Source: Aaosphaeria pasadenensis (Eukaryota; Ascomycota; Dothideomycetes; Pleosporales). Taken from it: a DNA stretch of 64,000 nt. This document shows, piece after piece, positions 22,078-34,562 of the stretch. The stretch lies in assembly GCA_022813625.1 (NCBI GenBank), contig JAKLMB010000039.1, positions 247,238 through 311,237 of the forward strand, in the 5' to 3' direction. Position numbers and translations under genes: made by a program. Positions within the stretch are counted from its first letter, which is position 1. Every line of letters starts with the position of its first letter. The notes under the pieces are model-generated. The model did no database searches. It saw only the letters and a list, made by a program, of their open reading frames with translations, and had not been told where the DNA came from.

Positions 22078-22818
22078 GGCGACTGCGAGCGTTGGAAAAT
22101 ATAGAAGACACGCGCAAAAGATCACAACAGCCGCGAGAAGGGGCTACGCAGCATTTAAAGGGAAGACGGCAACGATTGTTCATTAGCTTGTCTCTACAAT
22201 TCTCAGATGAGATGAGATTGAACGCCCAAGGCCTCTCGACATGACTAAAGATACGAATAAAACCCATATCATGTTCATTTGCCGAAGCGACGGGCAATTG
22301 TCCGGCTATCTCATCAAAACAGTAGCCTGGCATGTTGATCCCTGTGTATGGAGTAGAGACGGCATAGCGGTTTGGAGCACACCTATTAGGCCTATCAGAC
22401 GGACGTTGATGATTGGAGCTATTCAGGTTTGGGAGCAAAAGAAGCGGAGAATTGTGGAGATGCAGGAAAACAGGATATCGGAAAACCGCATGTGCACGTG
22501 GAGTCCTCGCTATTAGTCCCGATTGGGCAAGCCGCGTCGGCCTGTCATCGGGTATATTCTGACCTCGTATCGTCTCTTCAGAGACAATTGCGGAATGGGT
22601 CCCCACGCATACCCACTGCTATGCTGATAATCTTAAGTTTTGTTATTCAAATGCCGCGGCTCGCTTTGTCTTCCTCTGAATTTCAATATTTTTTTTCTTC
22701 CATTGAATTGGTCACCAACTAAGCTTCAACTCTGGAAGCTGCGTAGTAGGAGAGGTGTGAGTGACAGTCGCCAATATACATAGGGCTATCGGCAGTCTTC
22801 CGAAGTATTACTGTAACA
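22078..22818. promoter_or_regulatory. Divergent promoter between Git1-like transporter and M24 peptidase
   Basis: 741 bases between outward-facing start codons. It contains an AT-rich stretch with a T8 tract near 22690. A Pho4-like CACGTG was looked for and I saw only CACGTGGAG near 22496, a single core match, so phosphate control is possible but unproven. Confidence 0.4.
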
Positions 22819-24377
22819 ATGAAGGAGCACATTCTCCCACCACCTGCTCCGGCAAACGCCCAGGAGCAGCAGAAAAGCCGCTGTCGAATGGCATCATGGT
22901 ACTCGATTCGCACCCTATGCGCCATTCTGATCATAAACGTTTTCATCTGGGTAAATACTAGCCAATAGCACCAAAAGCACATATCAATGATCCCAACCGT
23001 CCAACGTGATCTCAGAAAGAACAATATGAACATTACTGACTGAAACCCTCAAAGTTCCATGGCTCCGCGTTCGTACCCAGGACACACCACAACTCATCCG
23101 GTAAACAGACCGACCTGGAAAAGTTCGAAAAATGCTCAATTGACACATTCGTCGGTACTGGCATGGAGTTCCTCAAGACGGCGGAGCGTCCACCACTGGA
23201 AGAGTACGTCTTGCGACGCAACAATCTCGCCAAAGCGCTCGTCGCCGACTCAGTAGATGCATTCGTGGTCGAGCCAGGCTACACCTTCAGCTACTACGCC
23301 AATGTGACGCAGCCTCAATGGGAAGTCTGGGAGCCCGAGGAGCGACCTTTCCTCATGGTGATCCGACCAACGAAGAACGACGATGGGGAGATTGTGGCTA
23401 ACACGACATTCCTGGTCCCCAGCTTCGAGGAAGTGCGCGCCAGACTGTTGAAGATGCCATTTGAGGAGGAGATTGAGGCGGTTCCGTGGGAGGAGCATTG
23501 GAATCCTTACGTTACGCTGTACACGAGCGGAATCTGGGGTGATAAGCTGAGCCCCGTCCTCATGGTCGACGAGGAGATCCGCGACTTCATCCAACGAGGA
23601 CTTGACAATCACGGATTCACCGTCGTAGGCCTTTCTGGCGAGGTAGAAGCCGTACGACAGATCAAGACGAAGCGCGAATTGGGCATCCTCTCCGCCGTCA
23701 ACACCGGCACCGTCGAAGCCATCCGCGCCATGCGAACCTGTCTCTACCCCGGCGTGACCGAGAACGAAGTAGCCGCCGTCCTAGACAACACCATGCGCGC
23801 CGCAGGCTTTGAGCCCTTCTTCGACATCGTCGAGTTCGGCAAGTCGGCAGCCCTCCCCCACGGCGGCCACGACGGCGAGCGCAAACTCGCCCCAGGCGAC
23901 TTCATCCTCATCGACGTTGGCTCGCACCTCTACGGATACTCCTCCGACGTCTGCCGCACCTTCTACCCATCCTTCTTCCCCAACCCCCCGCCGCCAGAAT
24001 ACAACCTCACCGAGCACCTTGCCGTGTGGACGCTCGTCCTCGACGCGCAGGCCGCCTCCGTGAAAGCCATGGTCCCTAACGCGACTGCCGCATCCGTCGA
24101 CATCGCCGCGCGCTCCATCATCTCCGCCGCCGGCTACGGCCAGTACTTCACGCACCGCCTCGGCCACTCCATCGGCATCAAGGCGCACGAGTCGCCGTAC
24201 CTGAACAAGGGGAACTTTGAGGCGAAGCTCAGGCCCGGCATGGTGTTCACCAGCGAGCCAGGCGTGTATGTTCTCGGAAAGTTTGGCGTCAGGCACGAGG
24301 ACATCCTCGTCGTGAGGGAGGATGGCGAGGCGGAGAATCTGAGCGGCGGGTTTGCGGTTAGCCCTTGGGAGCCGTGA
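22819..24377 (+). CDS. Membrane-anchored M24 metallopeptidase (Xaa-Pro peptidase-like)
   Basis: Exons 22819-22950 and 23055-24377 (intron 104 bases, branch-like CTGAC before the acceptor) give 484 residues. Exon 1 ends in a signal-anchor, SIRTLCAILIINVFIW. Exon 2 then carries a creatinase-like N-terminal domain and the pita-bread fold. Metal ligands are visible: Asp331 in LIDVGSH and Asp342 in SSDVCRTF (the family spacing), His in HRLGHSIG, Glu in TSEPGVY and Glu in VRHEDIL. Families with this set are proline dipeptidases and aminopeptidases P. The anchor suggests a vacuolar or secretory-pathway enzyme. A shorter start at 23163 exists, but the upstream exon reads cleanly into it. GC3 is high and the coding strand turns from C-rich to G-rich near the 3' end. 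Confidence 0.85.
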
Positions 24378-25196
24378 GTGCGGGATACGTCTGCTACTGC
24401 TCGACTAATCCACCTGTTCGCTCGGGGGAGGGGAAGGGATTGAAGGGACGGAAAAGAGTAGTTTGCGGCGAGAAGCAGTCGGGGGGAACAAGGGCGAGAA
24501 TGGCGACAAGATGGATGTCACTCGTGCATACCTCGAATACAGTCAAAAAAAAATAACCATATTTCCCCTCGAAAGGCCGAAAGAAGAGGGAAAGAAAAAT
24601 ACCAAAGAATGTACACCATTATAAACAGCGCATCGGTAACGAAAAGTCTTCCGCAGATAATGTCAACAATAATCTTAATGGTTGCGATATTGATACTATT
24701 TATTAACATATCTATTTTAGGTGTATCTACATTACCCACGGATATCTCGTGTCATTATCACGTGCTTACCCTGCCCATGACTTTGCATTGCTTCCCTCCG
24801 ACCTCCTGCTCAGTAAAATCAATAACAAAAAGAAAGAAAAATCAAGAAGAAAGGAAGACAAAATGGATGTATCCATCCTTGCATGTTCCTTCGAATACCT
24901 ACCTAGACTCAAGAGATAACTTCCCCTAGGCTGGGCAGGTAGGTTTGTCAACAGGCGGATTCGTCCAACGTCGAGCACCTTCTTCTTGAACGCTGCTCTC
25001 ACTCCAACTCCTTCCTTCCGTATCAGATTATCCAAATCTCACCGTCAAACTCTACAACACATCTCAACGAAAACTAAACACCACACCAATCACCTTGAGA
25101 CAGGGAGAACGCCTCGCAATTTCCATTCACCTTTTCTTCTTATCGACGCTCTATGGGTAGTTCATCAACTATCTCTAGGCAACGGCGCTCACTCTG
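24378..25196. other. Convergent 3' region, no gene recognised
   Basis: 819 bases between the stop of the M24 peptidase and the stop of the Sln1-type kinase. It is AT-rich around 24540-24860 with A-runs. It presumably holds both 3' UTRs. No RNA gene or repeat is evident. Confidence 0.5.
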
Positions 25197-28100
25197 TCAT
25201 CCTTCCCCCCCTTCGGCGACAACATCCGGGTAGCAGTATCTCTCCAGCACATACTTGAGCGCCGATCGGCGGATGGGTTTCGAGATGAAGTAGTCCATAC
25301 CGGAGTCTAGGCATGTTTTCACATTCGATTCCTTTTCGTCACTCTTTGTCAGCCCCTAGTATGACGCACAATGTAAGTAACATACACACACACACAAACT
25401 CACCTCAGTGTAAGCCGTCAACGCGACAATCGGTCCCCTGAATCCGGACTGCCTTATGAGTCTCGTCGCTTGCAACCCGTCAAGATTCGGCATCTGAATA
25501 TCCATAAGGATGAGGTTGTACGCATTCCGGTGACGCGCACTGTGTATGACTTTGTCGAGGGCTTCTTGGCCGTCTGTCGCGACTGTGACGTCGTGTATGT
25601 CCTCGAGCTTCAGCATTCGTAGCAGGACTTCTTGATTCGTCTTGTTGTCTTCAGCAATCAAGATTCGTGGTGGCTTATTGCTGGGTTGAGTGGCTTTTGA
25701 TTCCACCTGTTCCGCGACGGCGGCTGTTTGCGGATTGGAAGAGGAGGAAGTAGGCGCGGGGAAAAGCTGGTTGATGTCGACTATCCGTGGGTCCGGATAG
25801 GTTTCCAATGCCGTTGTAGCTGGCGTCGCAATGGGTGGATGGGCAATTCCTACTGCCAATCTAGGGTCTGATTGCATTGGTCGCGGTAAGTGTGCATCTT
25901 CAGTCCACCAAGCTGCCCTCATTTCGTCGACAAGTCTATTCTGCGACGGCAGTCCCAGCACCGCCAGGTGTAGGCTTGAATTTCCCGAGCTGGAAGCACG
26001 GCTGGCCACCTCCTTGAGCGGAATTGACAAGACGAAGGCACTTCCCTGTCCAACTTCGCTCTTCATGCGTATTGTACCTCTCATCAATTGAGCGAGTTGC
26101 GAACAGATGCTCAGGCCAAGACCAGTGCCTCCATACTTCCCACTAACGCCGAGATCGCCCTGCACGAAAGGCTCGAAGATCTTGCTGTGGAGGTGCTCTG
26201 GAATGCCGGGGCCCGTGTCCTCTACTTCAAATTCGAAGGAGAGCCATCGCGCAGGCAGAGACGTCAGCCCTGGACGACGTGCGACATAGGGTGGATATTT
26301 ACTCTTTACGGACATTGTCTTGGTGATGTTATATGCATCACAGTGCGAAACTGTCGACCCAATTGCGTTCGCCGAGACTGTGGCTCTTAAACTAGGATGG
26401 AGTAATGAGCTTTGTTGAGAATGGTCTGAGGCCTCTCTTTCCTCGGACATGTGGACCTCTCCCATGCATCGAATGTTGACAGTGACTGAGCCTCCTGCCG
26501 GGGTGAACTTGAGACTGTTAGAGACCAAGTTGAGGACAACCTGGACGATGCGTCGTTCATCTCCATGGAGCCACATGTTTTTAAGCCACCCGAATCCGAG
26601 CGATCCAGTGTTGCTTCGCTCGGGTGACTCTCCACCATCAATGAAATTGATGTCGTTGTGATCTTCGAACTTGACTGAGAGGTTTATGCCGCCTTCTCTC
26701 GCTTGTTCTCTAAATATCGCAAAAACCTGCGAGCCAATGTCTCTTAATCTGAACTCCTTTTCATCTAGGCGTAATTGTTCGCCAACCTGATTTTTACTGC
26801 GTGCTGTTAGCATCCCTTCAACCTTTCATACTCCCACGAACACGTCACCTGAACATTAGAAGATCGGTCAGCAAGCTCAGAAGCAAATCTCCGCTTTTAT
26901 ATATGATGCCGAGGTACTGCTTCACTTTCATAGGGTCGCCCTCAGCCATGCAGACCGTGCACATTCCTAGGATACCATTTAGCGGTGTCTTAAGTTCGTG
27001 CGAGATATTCGCAACAAACAACGTCTTGCTCGCGTTTGCCGTTTCTGCCGCCTCCTTGCTAAGTTCAAGCTCTGCGGTCCGCTGCTGAACCCTCTCCTCG
27101 AGCCTTTCGTACTGCATCATCAGCTTGTCGGTCATATCGTTGAACGTTGTCGTGAGCTCTGTCAGCTCGTCGTGGACGAAGTGTTTGCTATCTTTGACCT
27201 TGGACGGAATACGAAACTGCCTCCTAATGCTGGCTTCCCGCTTCTCTGCACGATGTGCTGCGGGTTTCTTCCGGTACCGGATGACTTGGCCAAACGACCA
27301 ATTCTTGTGAGCAAGCACCTCATCTGGCCCATCGGAATCGGCATCGGCATCGGTATCTCCCTGCTCACTCGGCTCGAGAAACTGACGTACTGCGTTCTTT
27401 GCCGTTGCGTCTCGCAATCGCCTGACGGGCTTGCTGAAGTAGTGAGCGATCGGGAACGTAACCATCAACAAAAACCCCATGGTGCCAAACACGCAGGCAA
27501 GGATGAGTCGTCGAAGCTGGTCAATGAGAACCCAGACTTCGGCGTGGGAGCATTCCACTACAACCATCCAGTCGACCATGGAGCTTCTCACCATGGCGTA
27601 CCCGATAGCGACACCATCGTTTTGCTCGTTCTCCGTGGATATAACGCTCCCGGCGTTGTTTTTGTTTGCTGTGGCATGGGAAAAGCCTCCACGAATGGCA
27701 GGGTATCGCGACCAGTCGAAGGGCGACAGGCTAGGAGCGTCGGCATATTGCATGCTTCTTCTTGTCACGTCTTCCCTTTCCGTCGGAGGGAACTTGTACT
27801 GAACTTCGACATTTGAGCGAGAAATGACATTAGGAGAATCGAACAGATATCCGGTAGGGAATTTGTTCGTGACGACAGCGGGACCAACTAGCAAACTGAG
27901 TCCACTATCTCCGAGACCCTCTCTTGCATTCACAACATCGCCGACAAGCTGTGCATCAAGTACGATCGTAACCCAGCCCAGTGTCCGAGCATCTGAGCTA
28001 TTGCTATTAACAATCGGCATGGTAATCGACACCAGTGTCAGATAATTGTCAACTCTATACGGTCCTGAAAGAAGATAGTTAGTCCTATTGATTCCCCTCC

Positions 28101-28735
28101 CTTGATACTCAGCCTCATAACGGCCAGGAATCCCTTCAACCGCATGGACGTCGAACCGCGGATACAACTCCTCCACAAATCCAGAATCCCCATCCCCTAA
28201 GTGCGCACGCTGTCCATCCGGCCTACTATACGGCAACGTGACGTTTCTCACACTTGCCGCCGTACGGCTGAATAGCACGCGATCGGATCCCTCCTTGTGG
28301 TAGATGCGGGCCTGCACGGCGACGCGACTATTGCCATCGCCCGAGAAGATAGTGTCGTAGTCCTCGGCTGTGCGTTCCCAGTGCTCGCCGTCGGAGTCTC
28401 CCTCTCTGTAGTAACATTCCAGCGCTGTTTGGGGCGACAGACGCATGGTGGCCTGTTTGACGAGCGTCTGCATAAGGAGGAGGCTCGAGGATATCTGTGC
28501 GGACTTGAAGGACGCTGTCATCATTAGAGCGCCGGATCTAAGCACCTCATTAGTACACGAACGTATTCTTCTCAGTGAATGTGATGTGTTGCATTGGAGG
28601 TTCGTGGGGAACTTACCGCACGTCAAGCACGAATTCGTGCGTCGTGTACCATGTCGCGAGCGCCACGACGGTCAGACTGCTGCTCGTGGCGAGGAAGACT
28701 AGAATATCCAACTGCTCGCGTATCGGGATCCGCAT
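25197..28735 (-). CDS. Sln1-type hybrid histidine kinase (osmosensor family)
   Basis: Exons 28735-28617, 28537-26849, 26796-25404 and a last exon ending 25197. The last acceptor can be before 25343 (YTESDEKES, preferred, 1115 residues) or before 25355 (four more residues). Architecture: TM1 at about residues 11-33, a 350-residue extracellular sensor, TM2 at about 384-407, a HAMP linker, a coiled coil (ERLEERVQQRTAELELS), HisKA with the phospho-acceptor His553 in SHELKTP, HATPase_c with the N-box VLNLVSNSLKF, DTGPGIP and GGTGLGLSIC, then a receiver with Asp1035 in LMDIQMPNLDG and ILIAEDN at its start. This is the group VI/Sln1 layout, which feeds the HOG pathway through Ypd1 and Ssk1 in yeast. 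Intron 3 carries a (CA)n run near 25385. Confidence 0.9.
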
Positions 28736-30388
28736 CGTCGCGACGGTTTGTCTATGGAATCATCCCAGGCTAGATAGGGCCCCTAAAGTAGATGTGCCTG
28801 CGCTCTATGGGCGGATGGAACGATGGGACGACGAGAGGTCAACATGCAGTGCAGCAACGCAGGAGACACGACCAAGTCTTGAAGAAAAGCATAATCAAAA
28901 TCCGTTCAATTCCTCCCGCCGAAGTCCAGGCGCAAGGAATAAAGACTTGTCTCGGGCGCTTGCAGCATCGGTCTGGTTTCTGAGACACTGTCTTGATAAC
29001 CCCTATCATGGAATGAAGAGAAAGGTGCATGTCTCTCGCATTCGCGAATGCGTTCGTGATATGAATGATGAAACAACAACAATGGACGGCGAGCAGTATG
29101 GTGAACCAACTCTCCAGGGAGAATTGAGAGTCAAACACATGATCCTGCAGGCGCACAGCCGAAAGTATAGAACGGCGCATCTTAAAACCATCTGCAAAAA
29201 AAAGGTGAGTCAATAACTCAAATGGATACAGACTTTGCATTCCGTAAGATACAACACATCATTTTCAAAATTATCTATGCGTTCATCTCGATCTTCAAGC
29301 CTGCGTAATAAAACACAATAAAATTCAAACATAAAACACAACCTCATGTGTCTGAGCCACTCACTCACTCATTCCCGTCCCCTTTCTCAGTCTACCCTAC
29401 TCCTCCCTTCTTGAAATCCAGAAAGAAATTAAACTAAAAGCGAAAAAATAGAGTATCAATTGCACTCTCAGGTTCAGTTACTTACTTTGATTATTTAAAC
29501 CCTCAAACCCACCCATCCACTTCCCCCTCTATCAGCGTACATGCGCCCGCCCGCATCACCTCTGACAGTCCAGTCATATAGATAGGTGTAGATAGTTTGT
29601 CAAGAAGAAAAACAAACGAAAAATCACCACATTCTCAAAGCGACTTGGAAGTACCCTCACAACTACTATCCTGTATCCTGGACGTTATCGAAACTCCCAC
29701 CTTTCCAATAAAAGCTTCAGGGAGAGAATAAGATATCCATCTACCGTGCAGCAAGCCAGCGACGCCGCTCGTAATCGACACTTTTCAAGGCTTTTCCCCC
29801 CCGCACGGCCTTGAAAATTCTTGACCTCTGCCACGGGAATATGCGTTTCATCGCTATCTGTTGAGATTATTTGAGGACTACAAATCAACTTAATCAAGTG
29901 TCGTAGCACCCGGGAACGTCCGGCCAAAACTTCAAAAGTCCAAATGTCAAGGTATGCGTTCAAAGACATCTTAGGCTGAGGGGAATTTGTAACACCTACC
30001 TCCCTCTCTCATCACTGCTCTTTCCCTTCCACAACACCACGATCACGCACGACACCGAGAAATCTGTCAAAAATAAGATTCTTAGGTATTAACATTCCCT
30101 GTTATTTGTGTACGATTGTACTTGTACGTATGTATGTATGAAATCGCAAGATAAGATAAGATAGATAGTATGAATAGCAATACCCGGGTATTTACAAGCA
30201 AGCAAGCAAGCGCAAAACGTGTTTTCTCCATGTCTAGCACCACCCACAACATATGTCATGATTTTAAAAAAATGAACGTGATGATATCCGAGGGGGGGGG
30301 GGGGGATGGGAAGGAAAGAAAGGGGCTGGTGATCAAGCAGCGCTTCCTCTCTTCTTTTCCCTCCGATGACTTTTCATAGTCGGGGGTT
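28736..30388. other. Intergenic region with simple repeats
   Basis: About 1.65 kb upstream of the Sln1-type kinase and downstream of the GPI protein. It includes a pyrimidine-rich/A-rich UTR-like stretch (29280-29660), three overlapping GATA words near 30146-30162 and a run of 14 G at 30292-30305. Open frames have no recognisable content. Confidence 0.5.
30292..30305. repeat. Poly-G run
   Basis: Fourteen consecutive G on the plus strand, 84 bases beyond the stop codon of the minus-strand GPI protein gene. On the transcript it would be a C run in the 3' UTR. Confidence 0.8.
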
Positions 30389-31080
30389 TTACATCATTCC
30401 CATGGCGATGCCGACGACGCCCATGGCGGCGAAGCCAGCGGCTGGAGCCATGGTCATGGCGGGAGCGGCGGCGCCGGTGGAAGAGGAGGTAGCGGCCTGG
30501 GTGGCCTGGGTGGCTCCCGTGTTGGCGGTGGTTCCAGCGGATGCTGCAGAGCTGCCGGAAGCATTGGTGGCAGAGGCGCCGGTAGGGGCGACAGAAGTTG
30601 CGATGCTGATGGAGGATCCGGAGACGGTGACGGCGGTGGCGGATGCGGCGGAGGGGTTGTAGGTTGTTGTGCTGAAGTTGCAGGAGCGGAGGAGATCGTT
30701 CACGTCTGAGGAGTGATTAGTGATGGGAGCTTTGACGGCTCGTGGAGGGGGACGTACCATTGTCATTGCGGTCGTTGTCGAAGTTGGAAACGCAGGCTTC
30801 GCAGATGGGGAGCTGGGTGTTGGAGTTGGTGGCAGAGCAGATGCAGTTGAGCTCGCCGCGATCATCGTCGTCTGATACGAAAGTTAGCTATATCATGTTC
30901 GCGGCGTTGTATCGGTCTTCTATGGAGAAACATACCGAATTGGCGATCACAGTCTCGGGCAAGTGTCACAATGGCCGAGCAGACAGCATTGCACTCGCGA
31001 GGAATGTCATTGTTGTCGATCTCCTGGGCGAGGCCCAAAGCAGAGAGAGTGAATGCGACGAGGAGGTTCTGGACGAGCAT
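30389..31080 (-). CDS. Secreted GPI-anchored protein with eight cysteines
   Basis: Exons 31080-30936, 30871-30758 and 30705-30389 (introns 64 and 52 bases) give 191 residues. The signal peptide MLVQNLLVAFTLSALGLAQ is followed by an 85-residue domain with eight Cys (ECNAVC, DCDRQF, NCIC, ICEAC, SCNFS). Then comes a Ser/Thr/Ala/Gly-rich stalk typical of heavily O-glycosylated wall proteins, and a hydrophobic tail after AAAPAMTMAP, fitting a GPI attachment signal. The Cys pattern does not match CFEM closely. It is a probable plasma-membrane or cell-wall protein with no known activity. Confidence 0.85.
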
Positions 31081-31773
31081 TGTGAATGACTTGTTGATTT
31101 GTTGATTGATTGGGACTGAGTTGACGGTTGGAGCGAGTGTGAATCGAATGCAAGAAGACTTTGTCTGAATTGATGCCCCTTGAAGTATGGGAAACCTCGA
31201 TGATCTTATACTTCTATAACAATGCAATAAATCTCAACGGGCCTTCTCCAAGATTGACATCATAGCGTCGTCCCGCGGGGATAAAGCATCGTGGTCGGGG
31301 GTGATGCTGAACGCCAAGCATTGTCCTCACATCTCCAGACATTGGCCTTCTCCTAGCCTCTCGGACAGCGAGGCTCACGCATTACGCAGCGCGACAACGA
31401 AGCCCCAAGTAAACCAAGGCGATTGATGTTTCGAGTCAGGGGTGAAGATCGTCAAAGCATAGCTAATTGGAAAGCTAAGCGACACTAACATATCGCCCAG
31501 AATGCCCAGCAAACTAAGCATATCCTCGTATGTCCAAGAATGGCTGTGTCAGGTGTCTCCACCGAAGTTCTCAGGGATGGACGAGTAACGAGAGCTTAAC
31601 ACGACCTCTGAAATCGTAAGTAAGCAGGACAGCTCAGTGCTGGTAACACAAGGTCGCTCGACTTGGCTTTGGACGCGCAAGCGACTCTGGGCAGACATGC
31701 GATTGCTGAAAACCCCACAAACGTTCCCACTCATACGGGAGCAGCCATATGATCAAGCCACTAGAAGTTCTTT
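31081..31773. other. Intergenic region, no gene recognised
   Basis: 693 bases holding the promoter of the GPI protein and the 3' side of the Zn2Cys6 gene. A 61-codon open frame (31549-31734, minus) has no support. Confidence 0.5.
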
Positions 31774-34233
31774 TTAGAGAGGCTCAAAGTCGTTGAAGAG
31801 CCAATAATCGTCCAGCATCCAATTCGATGTGTCTATGGGATCGAATTCATCGAGGCGCAGGTTCGAATTCGTAATCTCGTCTGCAGGTAAACCACCACAC
31901 ATAGCATCGATGTCGTGGCTGTGGCCCGTATCTGCAGTACCACAATATGATTCGTTCAGTACGACCTAAGAAACGTCGGCAATGTTAGTGGGTAGAAATT
32001 GGAAGAAAATTTTCTTGCTTCAGAATCGGCTCACCTCTTGTACGAAGCAGTCGTCGAGGTTGTCATCTTGCATCGATAAGGTTCGGTAAATGATCCTTGA
32101 TGGCTTTTCGGTAGCTTGCCTCTTGAACTCTGCTGTGCGATTGGGGGCAGCTTGGATCCGAACGAGACTTCTTGCTGCACTAATGTACCAGTATTGCTTT
32201 AAGCCACGGCCTGGGCGAATGCATCTCTCTTCCAAGAGACGCTGTGCTTTTGTCATGGCATCATCAAAAAGCACACTGGCACTTCTAGCTAACATACTAT
32301 CTATACACCGTTAGCACTGCTATAAGCCGTAAAGGTCAAATATCATACCAGCAGAGCGATATGCATGAAACGTAATATGGCAAATAATCAGAGCAGCACG
32401 ATAGTAGTCTGATCTGATACAGCAAAGCACAAAGTTTCCCGAATCTATCAAGCCCACATGGCGGTCAATCAGAGCCATAGCAGAGTCAAGACAGGCCAGC
32501 TTCGAAAACCGAACTTCCAAATCGCTCGTCGAGTTCGGTCGAAGCGCATTTGCTGTGAAGAGAATAACCAGAAACTGTCGAAGTTGAAGGTCAAGTTGAG
32601 TCCATGCCTGAAGCGATCTAGGGTCACTCCAACGTGGCAGAGAATCGAGCGCTTGTTGGACCCGCTTCTCGTATCGTAACGTCTCTTCGAAACTAGGTCC
32701 GGAATGTATGCTATTGGTGATCTTAATGAGTTCTATTCTGAGCGACGCGGTTTGCATTAGGCGATTACAGAAGGAGCTATCCGTGAATACGGAAACCGGT
32801 TTGGACGGAGGAAGCTCGGTCATGGCCGGATGGAGCTCGATATCGTTTATATTTCGTGGCGCAGCAGCGTCGAATTCGAATGCAGACAAGACAGACGGTG
32901 TGCCTATTATTGTTATCAGTACCTAAGGCTGAGGAGTTCTGAGGGTAATGACTCGGGAACCCAACGTACCTCTATCAATCGAGGCTTGCAATTCCATCTC
33001 AAGTGACGTAGCCCACAATCTGCGACGCATCTCCCCTTCGAAGACCGAGCACCTCTTACCGAGAATGACTGGGTCCCTATGTAACCCAATGACTCTCATA
33101 TAAGCCATATGTGCTTGGACCTCTTGGTAGATTTCTTTTGTCTTCAGACAATTCACTTGCAACGCGAGCAATCTCAGACATCGAACTTGAAGCGATGCCA
33201 GCGTGCGATGCTTGTTACTCTGCCGCTTCAACCACGCCTCAAGGGCCTTGATCCAGACGACTGCTCTGTTGCGAAAAGTCGATCCGTTTGGCTGGTGTTT
33301 GGTAACCTCGTCGGCCCTGGTCACTGACACACAAGCGACGATCGCAAGAACCACTGCCTCCAAGTCAGAATTGGTTTGCTCCGAGGAGTCCCAAAATCCT
33401 TGATACTCTTGCCAAAATGACGGGATATGCAGAATTCGATAGGTAGTCTCGAACGTGTTCATATACATATCGATCATCTTGGTCACAGTCTGCTGATCGG
33501 GCAGAAGCTTGCGAAGACTAGTGATGTTCAGGACTTTGTGCGAGCTGTGACTGCTACGAGCTCGTTCATCGATTGACTTCAACTCGGCCTGTGCTCTTGC
33601 AAGAGATGAGTTTGGGTAGATTTCCTTCATGAAGGGACGAAGCTCAGGGAACTGTCGTCGTCAGTTGTGAATTTTTAAACCTAGAAATTTTGGACTCACG
33701 TGTGCTACAATGGTCATTGGGCAGGAACTACCGAACATGAATGTACGGTAGTCATGGCCTTTGAAGAGAGGAGCTAAAGGAGTGTTGGGATCTTCATCAT
33801 GCTTTTCTTGAGAATCTGACAATCGCTGTCCACAACCAGATGGTATCTTTTGGCTATGCGATGTAAGCGAAACAAGACGTTCCTCCAATGCCGCGATCTT
33901 GTCGCAAAGAAATTGGTTCGACGTCGGCAATATAGGAGTACTCCCATCACTCTGAGGTGATGCGATTGTCTGAGGCCTAGAGGAACCCGTGAGTAAGGGA
34001 GGCAGCGGCAAACCATCGTGGACATAAGTTTGGTCGGTGCCTGCTCGCTTCGCCCGGGTAGGAGCTTTTTCTTGTTCATAATGGCAGGAGCTCGCAACAT
34101 CGCCTCTGATGCATCGGTTACAAGGTAATTCACGGTCACATTTGAGCTTGCGGCGCCGGCAGTCGAAGCAAGACAGAGTGGCCCGTTGTTTCCGCTTCTT
34201 TGACTTCGGTTCAAGGATCGGAGATTCGTCCAT
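31774..34233 (-). CDS. Zn2Cys6 fungal transcription factor
   Basis: Five exons, 34233-33700, 33651-32970, 32903-32349, 32300-32035 and 31965-31774 (introns 48, 66, 48 and 69 bases), give 742 residues. The DNA-binding domain has Cys at 22, 25, 32, 38, 41 and 50 (C-X2-C-X6-C-X5-C-X2-C-X8-C) preceded by a basic stretch KSKKRKQR. A short coiled coil (KIAALEERLVSL) near residue 110 could dimerise it. The middle region (YMNTFETTYRILHIPSFW, then RCLRLLALQ, GLHRDP, EMRRRLWATSLEMELQASIDRG) is the fungal-specific transcription factor domain. The tail is acidic with Trp and Phe (WMLDDYWLFNDFEPL), a plausible activation domain. It is transcribed divergently from an MFS transporter 329 bases away, which it probably controls. 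Confidence 0.9.
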
Positions 34234-34562
34234 AAGGATGTAGGCAAACTTGTGTTATCTATGTTAAATGAATCATAGTATAGATCTCCGATGAGGAAGA
34301 AGTTGGAAAGATCCGAACGCGGGCAATTGTGATTATGAAGTATCGAGACTCTCGGATTAAAGCTCGGATATATTGCCGAACAGCTCGGCGAAAATCAAGT
34401 CTCTCGGACATATTTGGAAAACAGCCAATCACAGTGAGGCACGCATGGGTGTCGAAGACCAAACGTGATAAATACATATACTTGCTCTGTGTATATACTA
34501 GAGACCAAGCGCACCCATTCAATCGATAAAGGACTGGAAAAAGGGGAATCATTAAACGGAAA
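34234..34562. promoter_or_regulatory. Shared promoter of activator and MFS genes with CTCGG repeats
   Basis: A 329-base divergent promoter. CTCGG occurs at 34351, 34363, 34384 and 34403, about 12-21 bases apart on the same strand. One copy forms an inverted pair TCGG-N8-CCGA at 34364-34379, that is CGG-N8-CCG. Zn2Cys6 dimers typically bind CGG half-sites in such arrangements. The sites lie about midway between the two starts, so they could serve both genes, including autoregulation. Binding by the neighbouring factor is inferred. Confidence 0.6.

Noticed and set aside
22013..22606. 197-codon open frame on the minus strand
   Set aside because: Overlaps the start of the Git1-like transporter in another frame and extends into its promoter; no conserved content.
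23781..24296. 171-codon open frame on the minus strand
   Set aside because: Antisense to the M24 metallopeptidase core; Val/Gly/Glu-rich composition only.
28575..29216. 213-codon open frame on the plus strand
   Set aside because: Overlaps exon 1 and the promoter of the Sln1-type kinase on the other strand; no recognisable content.
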